A stretch of 64,000 bases of DNA from Trematomus loennbergii (Eukaryota; Chordata; Actinopteri; Perciformes; Nototheniidae): assembly GCA_012861695.1 (NCBI GenBank), contig JAAOOA010000090.1, forward strand, positions 319,501 through 383,500, written 5' to 3'. The notes beneath the pieces are model-generated. The model was not told where the DNA came from. It worked only from the letters and a program-made list of their open reading frames with translations, and did no database searches. The translations under genes and the position numbers were made by a program. Positions 25,347 to 36,300 of the stretch are shown here, one piece after another. The number at the start of each line of letters is the position of its first letter. The first letter of the stretch is position 1.

Positions 25347-26019
25347 GACGCTTGTCCTTCTGTGACCTGCTGCTCAGGTGAGTCTGAAACACATTTGTCA
25401 CCAGCTGGCACAGACATGCAGACGGCTGCTTTACACCAGGGGGGCAGAACATGTGTTTTTAGCATTCAGGTAACAACACCTAATGCTGAAATATAAGAGC
25501 ACCCAGAGTTATGCGGGGGTGTAGTTGAAAGATATATAGCTATAGGTAAAAAGGTCTAGCTTTAGGTTTTGGGAACGGATCCTGTAAAAACAATCTAAAT
25601 GTAAAATCATACTGTTAATGTAAAAAAAAGACAATAAGACACAATAAGTCTTACAACTTTTCCCCTGAATGTTTATATAGAGTTGTGAAAATGTAAAATC
25701 CTCCTCTACTTTTGTGCCAAGTCACATGTGCAGAAAAAATACAATTAAACACAGGTTTTTTTATTTTCCTGTAGATGCAGATATCATATGGAGATCAATC
25801 TCTGACATCTTTTAGAGAATGTAGTCAGGGTTTCTTTTATTTACCATTTGTTTACACGTCAAAACAAAGATTTGAAGGGAGTCTCAAAGAAAGGTAAGAC
25901 ATAGAGTCCTCTGGCTCCCAAAATGCTGCTCCAAAAACAAGTTAAAATATAATAAAAACTATTTGTTTTCGATTGTTATAAGTAAAAAAACGATCGGTTG
26001 GTGTTTTATTTTGGAGTGT

Positions 26020-26262
26020 CACGATTTGTCTGTTTTCCTGTTTTATTTTGAAAGGTGTTCACGCCCTGTCTTTTGTCTGTGGTTACTTCCTGTCTCTGTG
26101 TTTTCCTCCTGTTTGATGATTACCTGATTGTGTTCACCTGGTGCTCCTGTGGTTTTCCTCCCTCTCCACCTGTGTCTTGTCTTAGTGATTAATCTTGCTG
26201 CTATTTAACTTTAAGTGTGTTGCTGGCCCAGCTCTGCCAATAAAGGACTTTGATTAAAAAAA
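26020..26262 (+). mobile_element. LTR- or SINE-like block ending in AATAAA
   Basis: TGTCACGATTTGTCTG is followed by pyrimidine-rich text with repeated CCTGT/CCTCC and a CCAATAAAGGACTTTGATTA end. It is similar in style to 43,360-43,838. No coding part. Confidence 0.3.
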
Positions 26263-26263
26263 A

Positions 26264-26647
26264 CTGGGTGTTTCTCAATCGCGAGTAAAGCTGCTCCAGA
26301 GCCACTATTTCAAACATATTACGTCATCGAGTCCGCCGAAGTACTGTTCCAATGTCCAGCATACTTGGAATTCTACCGAGCCCGGCGTACTTCGTAGCGA
26401 GAAATTTCGAGGCTGCACATGTGTAGACTCCGCGGTCTTAAAATCCCCACAATGCTTTGCGCACGGACCAATTTCCCCAAATCTGAGGCGGAAAATGTAA
26501 GGCGGGGCTTCTCATATGACGCACACCTGCACACTTGCTCGCCTGTTCCACTCTTCGTTTTCCGAATGCCAGGAAGTATTCTTGCCTCGCTTCTGAAGCA
26601 AGACATGTGCTACCAAGCAAGCGTACTCGACATTGAGAAACACCCGA
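26264..26647. mobile_element. MITE with GGGTGTTTCTCAAT inverted ends
   Basis: GGGTGTTTCTCAAT at 26,266 and ATTGAGAAACACCC at 26,632 are perfect inverted ends about 380 bases apart. Open frames on both strands inside are side effects. Confidence 0.75.
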
Positions 26648-26758
26648 GGTCTTCTGTTTGGGTCCTACGTACTCTGCTCTCCAGTCGTGACACTTGGTAA
26701 GATTTATTGAACTAAGATGGGATATTTAAATAATTCAGATCTTCTAATTAGCTGGGAA

Positions 26759-26870
26759 AACGAATTAACGTTTCCCACAATCCCGAGGAATACAAATATA
26801 TAAAAATATGTATATTATACATATATATACACAATCAACAGACACATCTGTACATATGCACACATCAAAG
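26759..26870 (-). mobile_element. LINE tail, inverted partner of 27,985-28,142
   Basis: ACGTTTCCCACAATCCCGAG and ACACAATCAACAGACACATC are the reverse complement of the segment near 27,985-28,085. Confidence 0.55.
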
Positions 26871-27590
26871 ACATAAATAAAAGCACACCACATCAATATA
26901 TAAAATAAAAGTCCCTTCAAATGTCTTATATCAGGTGTAAAGACATATTCTGACTAGAAATTAGACAAATACACTTCATAAGATTACGAGTTTTGTAGTG
27001 CAGCCATTCATCCGTCTCAAACGAAGACTAAGACAGTGTTTTTCTCCATGTGAGCAGAAGTATGTAGTAATGTGAGTGAGGGCAACAGGTTACAGGTGGA
27101 GCAGAAAGTGAGTTAGAGGAGACCTAGATGTCAGCCCGTCCTCAGGGTGCTGAATCCTACCTGAGTGGCGGCTCTCTTCTCTCACACCTGGGATGTCAGA
27201 TCAATACGCCGATAAGACACGCAGCTCAGAGCAGCCGGCGGCCACTGACAGACACTCACTATTTATCTGCTGTTTACATGAAAGAGCCGAGAATGTGGCA
27301 TGTTTGAGGATTAGCATTCCTGTAAGTGAGATCCAGTCTGCAGACGTCAGGTTTAACAATCACATCTCACCTGTTCTCCACTGCAACACACAGCAAGGTG
27401 TTCCTTTACAAACTCTGTATTCATGAGACAATTTGAATGATGATGGTATGATTGAAGTGAGGCACCATTTTAGCCCTCAGGCTTCAGGTTCATCTGTATG
27501 TAGATGTTTACAGTTGACACTAATGTACATTTCTCAAAGATATTGAAGTAACTGTTATTTTATATTGATTGTTGTGCTTTTATGTATGTC

Positions 27591-27980
27591 TTAAAGGTGG
27601 GGTAGGTAATTTTGGAGAAACCAGCTCGAGTGCGCAAGAATTTGAAAATACACAGCCGGAAAAAATCTGCCACTTCCTTACAGAGCCCCTCCTCCAACAC
27701 ACACGAACGCACACATGACCAATGAGGGCACGAGATAAGTTTGTGCACAGATGGAAGGCTGACAGGCAGGTAGGCCATCCAGTTATTTTAGCCGGGCCGG
27801 CTCAGATGATTGGTCGTGCTTTTTACAGTTCTACAGCTTCCACAGATGACATTTATTTATGGATTTTTTGTCAAAGCACTTAAGATATTCATTGCTATCG
27901 GGATGTTAAGAGCATTCCATGGAATATAACAACAAGTGTATCTCGAGCCGGTTTCTCAAACTTACCTACCCCACCTTTAA
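27591..27980 (-). mobile_element. Family C MITE, copy 2 (reversed)
   Basis: AAAGGTGGGGTAGGTAATTT opens it and AAACTTACCTACCCCACCTT closes it, with the family C interior in reverse order. Confidence 0.88.
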
Positions 27981-27984
27981 TGTG

Positions 27985-28142
27985 TACATATGTACTGTAT
28001 AAATGTGTCTGTTGATTGTGTATATATAGGTAGATACATATTTTTATATATGTTTGTTTTTGTATTGTGGGAAACGTTATTTCGATCTCTCTGTCTGTTC
28101 ACACAAACTGAATGATTGACAATAATGTTGACTTTGACTTAG
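27985..28142 (+). mobile_element. LINE 3'-tail fragment
   Basis: ATTGTGGGAAACGTTATTTC, GATCTCTCTGTCTGTTCAC and GATTGACAATAATGTTGACT match the tail at 13,636-13,778. Confidence 0.55.
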
Positions 28143-28589
28143 ACCCTGACGGCTTGTTGCTGTGAGCGTATTTCTTCACCTTGGCCTCTGAATCACCTGC
28201 ATCTGAAATGTTTTTCTCGGTAACGCTCACCACAAACGTTGTTGGGCGGCAGGTTTCATGACATCTGTCTCACACTGTATCTTCCACCTGACTGAACTCA
28301 AACCATGAGCAGTCTTTGTGTGCTGCCGTGAATACGCATCACTTTTTTATGATCAATTGTTTGGCAAAGAGGCGGCTGTTTGTCTTTCACCCAGCAGCTT
28401 GACGGGGCGGAAATAATTCAGTTATTCCACTCATGCTCACTTACAGCTCATACAGGGCAGGAAGGGATCTGTTGCAGGGTTTGTAAATATTGTTGCAGTC
28501 TGTCAGTCATGAAGTCGAGAGCAATGCTGAACTACAGGTTCTGTCCACTGACCCGGAGACAGACTGTGCATCCAACAGGTATCAACTCC

Positions 28590-29245
28590 AGAGGGGGAGA
28601 AGTACTCAGATCCTGTCCTTGAGTAAAAGTAGAAGTACTCAGATCCTGTCCTTGAGTAAAAGTAGAAGTACTCAGATCCTGTACTTGAGTAAAAGTAGAA
28701 GTACTCAGATCGTGTACTTGAGTAAAAGTAGAAGTACTCAGATCTTGTACTTGAGTAAAAGTAGAAGTACTCAGATCTTGTACTTGAGTAAAAGTAGAAG
28801 TACCAGAGTGTAGGAATACTCTGTTACAGTAAAAGTCCTGCATTCAAAATGTTCCTCAAGTAAAAGTAGAAAAGTATTATCATCAAAATATAGTTAAAGT
28901 AGCGACAGTAAAAGTAGTCATTGTGCAGATTGGTCCATTTCAGAATAATATATATGATATGTTTTATAATGATTGATCATTAAAGTGTTCTCAAAGCTGG
29001 TAAAGGTGCAGCTAGTTTGAATGACTTTGTATACTGCAGGGTAGCTTGTGAATTTACTCCAGGTGGAACTAAAGTCTGATTTAACACTTGATTATATTTC
29101 ACATCATTCATCCACATCTGGAAAGGTATTAATACATGGAGTGGAGTACAAGTACAAAGTAGCACAACATGTAAATACTCAAGTAAAGTACAGGTACCTC
29201 AAGATTGTACTTAAGTACAGTACTTAGTTACTTTACACCACTGCA
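28590..29245 (+). mobile_element. Family A element with about 6 units
   Basis: The array at 28,596-28,801 is followed by the full family A body and a TACTTAAGTACAGTACTTAG end. Confidence 0.85.
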
Positions 29246-29249
29246 ACTC

Positions 29250-30525
29250 ATAAATTCAATCTTTAAAATAATGTATTAACAAATGATGCCTTCAGCTATT
29301 TTTGAAAAACAGACATGTTTAAAGTGTTTGCAGTCTCATTCCATAGCAGTATTTATTAAATCCTGACACACAAGCATTGATAATAACATGGCTTTACGCT
29401 CGTAGTGTTTTTTGTTTGTTCCAAGCAGCCTCTCCTGGATCTGGTGAAGGTTTGGGGGGTAAATGGTGAGATTAAGATTCCTATAGGTTCCTGGCTTCCT
29501 GTAGGTATCGTTAGGGTCAGCATCACAATATATCTGTTGCTCTTGGGGACAAAAGAGGAAGGGACCGATGAGTAATGGCTCCTCCTTCAGGGTGTCTGTG
29601 CAGTAGATGAGAGGGGGGATATAAGAAGAAAAACCGACGACATCTGAGGGAAGAAGCTGCTCATCAAGACAGATCTCAGTGAAGGATTGGGAGCACGAGG
29701 AGCTGTCAGGAAGATGGAGGAGCTGGTCTGGTGTTGCCTAACATCTCAGAGGATTACACACCTCAGGCCAAACTCTCACCTCCTGATTCCTGGGAATTCC
29801 CCTCCTGTTCTCCTCCTCAATCTTTTCACTCTCCCTCTCTTCACTTGCCTCCTTGTTTATCTCTGTCATCCTTCCCTATACCTTCTTCTCTCCTCTGTCT
29901 GCTTATTCTTTAATTACATCGAGGCTGGTGGGAAGCTTCCCAATATTTGAGACATTAGGATTTTATGATTTGAGTATTCTTTTGTTGGTCAGGTCTCTAC
30001 TGACACACTGTGTCCTACATACTCAATTATTAATTAAGTGTACTGCACATACAGTACGTCTGACAGTCCAGGAACATTGTTGACATGAAAGTGGTTATTA
30101 TAAATATGTATAAACTAATATGAATGCATTTGTATATATAAAATAATCCTACTTTAGGAGAGTGATGACAACTGCCTGTCTGCCAGGGAGAACTATAGCT
30201 ATGCTAATGCTAGCTTGGATTTGCTAGTAAGGCGGTTGCCGTGACTTGTAATTTGGCTTTAAACATAGCAACAGATCTTTAGACGTTTGTGTGTAAACAA
30301 AAGGACCGATCACATATTCTTTACAGCGCTCCACCAACACTCATACACACTCCCTTTATCAACAACTAGCGGATGGATTGGCTCTACATTTTGCAAAGAC
30401 CTTCATGACCCTCTCAGGATAAATTGTGATTACTTTGGTGATCCTGTGACTTTTCATCGACTACCATCATCAGGTCGAAACTTAATGGTAAACATCTGAA
30501 TGTTAGCATCGTCACTGTGAGCATG
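29250..30525. other. Spacer without recognised gene
   Basis: The 29,400-29,950 segment is non-repetitive in this window and moderately GC-rich. Short open frames lack family resemblance. Nothing else is visible. Confidence 0.3.
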
Positions 30526-30528
30526 AAA

Positions 30529-31211
30529 TTAAAGGTCCCATGTCATGGCCATTTCTACTGATCATAATTCCATTGTTGAGGTCTACTAAAATAAATGTAC
30601 ATTGTGCAATTTTCCAAACTCACATTGGTTTCTCATACAGCATCTCTGTATAGTATGTGTATTCACTCTCTGTCCTAAACGGCTTGTTGGAGCTCCTGCC
30701 CCCCCCCCTCCCTGTGAGCCCAGTGGCCGTCTGCGAGACAGCGAGACACATCAAACCCAGCCCGAAACACACACACCCGCAGCCTGGCTGGGAGTTTGTG
30801 TGTGTGCCCAGGCTGAGTTCCGCGGTGTCTCGCTGTCTCGCCGACCCCACACCAGTGAGCCAGCTCACAGTGTCCCGCCGAGTGTGTGTGTGTGAGGAAG
30901 TCCGCGGATTGGTCCAAACGTAACGGCTCCGCGGACATAACGTAACGGCTCCGCGGATTGGTTCTTTTGGACCAATCTGCGGAGCCGTTACGTTACGTCA
31001 CTATACCCAAGAAGTAAACAATGGAAAAAGAGAAATCCCCAACGAGGCGTTCTGGGGCAGCATAGACAGGTCTTTTCTGTGTTAGAGTTTTACTCGCTAC
31101 AGGGTGTACTTTGAGGGTTTGTGACTCTGCAGACCGTTTACATGCAGAAAAACCTTCATAACACACAAGGGGACGGGTAATAACCAGAAAAGCATGACAT
31201 GGAACCTTTAA
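30529..31211. mobile_element. MITE with TTAAAGGTCCCATGTCATG ends and internal hairpin
   Basis: TTAAAGGTCCCATGTCATGG (30,529) and CATGACATGGAACCTTTAA (31,192) are inverted ends. Inside, CGTAACGGCTCCGCGGATTG and CAATCTGCGGAGCCGTTACG (30,900-31,000) form a second inverted repeat. Confidence 0.82.
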
Positions 31212-32300
31212 AGTATTTTTGATTTAAACTTATTGTATGTATAAACAATCAGTCCAGTGAACATTTCCCTGCAAGATTCACAGTTTCTATTCTACAAAAA
31301 AAGGCAAGAATTCAAGTGAAAGATTTGTTTTATTTTAAATTTCAACACTTTTGGTAAGTCTGCAAATGTAAAAATCACTCTGTCCAGATGATCTCAATTT
31401 AAAAATAAATAGCAAAGCATCAGTCATTCACACACTCATTAAGCAACACAAATACCATGATAAATAGCATAAATCAAATACTCAACTAATTACATACATG
31501 TTCGTTTTTCGGACTTTACAATTGGATCATATTGTCTTTTTAAATATAGTCTTTTTATTTTATGTATACCAGCATGTTTGTGAGAAATAAATAAATCACT
31601 GTCCATCCCAACATGCAAAACTGGATGCTTCTTCAGAACCGTAACTACATTTAAAACATTATTTACATTCAGGAACAGAAAGCAATCACTTTTTGCAGCA
31701 GTACAGTTTGGCGTTTGGCTTAAATAACATATTACCAAAACTATATTTACTTTATCGTTGCATTAAAAACAACATTATTAATGCACCTGTTGAACTGTGT
31801 TACGCACTCAGAAGCCTGAAGCGTAGTGTTCCTGTCACAGAGACTTGAACTTTTGTCCCACTTTTCATACGACTAATAAACACTTTCATTGTGATATCAG
31901 TACAAATATTGGCAGCTGAATGTACCACTTCAAACCATGTGCAGAGTGGAAAAAACAAGATATGGTGTTGGATGCAGGGCCCTTTTTATTCCTATCAAAG
32001 TTGCTCAGTGGCGCATTAAACCAAAATGTCAAAACATTGCCATTAAACCATTGGGATCCTGGCCTATAAAGCATGCACACTTCAGTCCGTTGGTCTCGGC
32101 TCAATCAAACAAATGGAAAGGGAAAATAACTCTGAATTCAGCATTTAGCGCATTCTACAATCTTAAGGACCCCCTTTAAATAAGAGCTATTGAAGTGTTC
32201 ATACTGGGTAGTTGATTTAGCTAAGAAATAAATAAAACGCTGGTTTACAGACGTCTCTTTCCCAATGTAAGTCAATGGAAAATAGTCTTTTTGGTCCCAA
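31212..32300. other. Downstream flank of lmx1b, possibly 3' UTR
   Basis: AT-rich. It is close enough to the lmx1b stop to include distal 3' UTR. TTTATT (AATAAA on the minus strand) occurs several times, for example near 31,987, but no poly(A) site can be chosen by eye. Confidence 0.25.
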
Positions 32301-32301
32301 T

Positions 32302-32905
32302 AGCCGCTTTCACACCAAGTACTTTGGCGTACTTAGTTCCCAGCACTTAGTTCCCCCATGGAACTAAAGAGCAGATCGCGTTCACACCGGAATAAGTTCC
32401 CTGAGGGAAGATTACACAAATGAAGCCGCTGACGTCACTTCTTCTTCTTCTGCTTTGGGTTTACTGGCAGGCCGCAAACAACTTCACGGCGTATACTGCC
32501 ACCCGGAGTCCCCGGCCGGAAGTCCCCGGAGTTGGGGAAGGCTTCAGTAGAAGCTGCTGGGACTCCCAGCAGCTTCTACTGAAGCCTTCAGAGTAAATCG
32601 CCAGAACGCCGACATCTCCTCATCACTCCACCGCTCCAATGTTTTTTTTTGTGTTGCCATAAGTTAGTCTCTCTGCGTTGGTGTGCGGGGCTAATGCTAA
32701 TGCTAATAATGCTAATGCCAGCAAATACAATGGCGGCTTCACAAAACTTTTCAGAGTTTTACGGGGCGTGGTTTGCAATTCGCCCAGCCAATCAGAAATT
32801 GGTACTTTTTTCTCCCCAGGAAAGTACCACCTCTCTAGCAGGCACTAAAAATGGGGGTAAAAGTTCTCGGAACTAAGTTCTCTTTTTGGTGTGAACGCAA
32901 AATTC
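32302..32905. mobile_element. hAT-like MITE with CTTTCACACC ends
   Basis: GCTTTCACACCAAGTACTTT at the left and TTTTTGGTGTGAACGC at the right are inverted. A GTTCC-rich interior and a 20-bp inner palindrome (CTGGGACTCCCAGCAGCTTC region, 32,545-32,590) lie between them. Confidence 0.65.
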
Positions 32906-33166
32906 CAGGTACTAACAGAATTAAACGGGAAAAGTACGGGTAAAAGTACTTAGTAAGTAAGAAAGCGCCTCTTGACGTCACGGACTGACATGGAAGTTGT
33001 AGTACCACCGATTGGCCACAACAAAATTAAACTCTCTTCCTAGGGGTTTGATGCAAGTCAAATTTCTCCTTTTCCCTTTTGCTGGTGGAGGTCCTTCAGG
33101 TATATTTGGTGGATTCTGGCCTGTAGTCATATTTCCTTGCTTCCTGCACCATTATATGCTCACTCT

Positions 33167-33381
33167 TCATGACCTGGGATGTGTCGTTGTGGATTGAGTG
33201 GTGCCAGCGGTGATGTCGGGGCCACATGAGGCAAAGTAGGAGTTCTGCATGGAGTACAGACGGTCGATGGGGTTTCCCGCCCGACTCTGCAAGGAGCCGA
33301 CATCTGGAGCGGCCATGAAACAGTCGCTTAGACTCGTGAGAGAAGTGTCACTGTCAAAGTCATGGAAGATGGAGTCAGTGC
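33167..33381 (-). CDS. lmx1b: lmx1b last exon with extended C-terminus
   Basis: The acceptor is CTTCCCAG|GCACTG. It encodes [40 protein letters not shown] and [12 protein letters not shown], the usual LMX1B end. Here the next codon is TGT, not a stop, and 18 more codons follow to TGA at 33,169-33,167. The extension may be real or reflect a base error at the stop. Confidence 0.88.
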
Positions 33382-36300
33382 CTGGGAAGAGCAGAGGAGA
33401 CAAAGAGAAGTCAAAGAGATGGATATGAATGTATTTAATATACTTAGGTTAGGGTTTACTCCATTACTGAGGGTATCTGTAACGAGCAGACAGAAGTTAA
33501 CACAGCTATACAGTATATTTACATGTATGTGACATGTGCAGATGCAAGTAAAGGTCACAGTCATTTGTACAAACAGTGCAGATTATCCCTTGATTGTGCA
33601 GCCTGATGGCTACAGGCACAAATCATTGTCCGAGGTGTTTAGTGCTGCATAGAGGAAGGAAAGATAATTCATATCACAGGCAAAAATAAAACGACACACA
33701 CTCATGCGCAGTCATTACCGTAGGGGTTCATGTGGTCACCAGGCATCTGAGGCGGTGTGAGGCCCTGCTGGAAGGGTTCAGAGTATCTGCTGGGATCCAT
33801 CCCCAGCTGCTGGGTGAGAGGGAGATGTCCTGAGTACGAGCTGAGCAGACCCTCCATCGACATCCCATCTGTAACACAGGGAGCAGGGTTATAACTCTCA
33901 GACGCAGGGGTCTCACTACAAAAACTCAAAATCTTGCCATTTGTCTAATATCTAGTCAGAATATGTCTTTACACTTTCTATAAGACATAATAACTTCAGA
34001 AGTAACAATGCAGTAATATATAGGGTCTTGTTTTCAGACAATACATCATCTTGTTAAGTCCAAACATCTTATTTTGAGTTGTATCTCAGATGAAACTTGT
34101 TTTTTTCTCACATATTTATTGGAAAATCACCAACTAACATCAGAAAACAGAAACATTTTGAGCCCTGATTCTGGTCAAATATAGTTCAAAATGAGTTATC
34201 CCAGCTTATTACAAGATCTGATTTATCTAAATATCCCTTCTTATTTCAAAAATCTTACCAAGCTCAATTTTCACTTGTTCTATTGGCAGATGTATTTACT
34301 TATTTCAAGTGAAAACACCTTGTTTTCATTATTTGTTCAACTTGTTTTTGGAGCAGCATTTTTTCCAGTGCACATAGGACATGAACACATCAAGGTTAGT
34401 TTATTTGTATAACACATTTTAAGACACAGAGGCAATTCAAAGTGATTCACATAGGCCTCAAAAAAACTAAAACAAACACACAAACAAAAACATCGTCTTC
34501 CTATACTTGTGAGCAGAGGTGGGAGAAGTACTCAGATATTGTGCTTAAGTATGTGTACTTAATGTACATTTGGTTATGCTAACATTATAATATGCTGAAC
34601 ATGGTAAACATCTGAGTTTTATCATTGTCACTGTGAGCATGAAATTAAAGTATGCTTTAAACTTCTTGCAGGTACAAACATCAGACCAGTTGGATTTTCC
34701 TCAGAGGTGGAAGAAGTACTCAGATCGTGTTCTTGAGTAAAGTAGAAGTACTCAGATCGTTGTACTTGAGTAAAGTAGAAGTACTCAGATCGTGTTCTTG
34801 AGTTAAAGTAGAAGTACTCAGATCGTGTTCTTGAGTTAAAGTAGAAGTACTCAGATCGTGTTCTTGAGTTAAAGTAGAAATACTCAGATCGTGTTCTTGA
34901 GTAAAGTAGAAGTACTCAGATCTTGTAATTGATTAAAAGTAGAAGTACCAGAGTGTAGGAATATTCTGTTACAAGTAAAAGTCCTGCAATCAAAATGTTA
35001 CTGAAGAAAAAGTACAAAAGTATTAGCGACGCAACGTAACTATAGTTCTGAACACAGACACTATGCATTTATGTTCATACTGTGTATATAAGCTGTACAA
35101 CAAAAGGGTTTTCTTATGGAAGCATATATTGTAAATGCATTGTCTAAACTGATTGACTGGCCTTGGTGATTTTGAAGATGTCATCCAGGAGGCTTCCTCT
35201 CAAGCTAACATCAATCTCAAACAACCCCATGTGCTGGTTTGCTCAGCTCATTTGTTTAACAACAGCAGCTTCCACTGTAATAAAGCCCGCTGCTCTGCCA
35301 ATATTGACATGCTGGAAGTCCCGAACAGATAGAGGCAGCGCCTGCCAAAACACTGGGACACTTATCTAAACTGTGTGCAGCTCATATAGCTGAGAGACCA
35401 CAGTGGCAATAAGCCTCCAGCCATGAGGGTCTGAGCTGCAGAAGGACTCATGTCTGCAGAACTCTTTATAGCATGGGACTCATCGTGAAGCTTGATAAAC
35501 TGAGCGACTCTACTCTGTTTATTGCTCCCATAATTCATTTAATATTTCAAGCTGTTTCTCCAAATAATTGATTAATTACAGAGTTCTCACTAATCGCTAT
35601 CATCACAATTATAATGGAAAGATTACATGTTGCAGAGAGACATCACGAGTGCTTTTGACTTTAATAACATCAGAGAAGCAGCTCACACACACACACACAC
35701 ACACACACACGATAGTTCCTTACCTTGGCCTACCCTCTGGCTGTTGTGTTGCTCGTTTTGCTGCTGTTGTCTGCGGCTAACTTCTTCATCTGTGAATACG
35801 TAAACACAGAACAAAGCTTTTATTATGGAGACACTGACTGAAGACATGTGGAGGAACTTATTAGTCACCAACCTCTAAATAACATATTCAAAAAGTCTTA
35901 TTCTGAACAAAAGTCTTAGGTTTTTATCATGTGACATAATCGCCATTGAAGCCAAATGTGCACCTAAGATCATTAGCATATCACATTTACCATATACATT
36001 ATCATTATCTTAGATAGCAGAAACAGTCACTTCAAGAAGTCTTGGGGATATTATGGGGTGTATTCATTTGACCATCGCAATAATTATATGGACAATTGAG
36101 TAGATACAAAGGCGTGAAGCCAAAATAATCAATAAGCCATAAATGTTTGAAGGCTACGACATACTCTTAGAGCTATATTTATGTCACTTGTTATTTAGGT
36201 AAATACTTTTTTCGAAAGTAACTGTTTATGAACTTAAGTCTGTCTTGATGTCTTCACTGATATCTACTTGTGTTGTGCTTCTGAGAATTTCATTTCCTTG

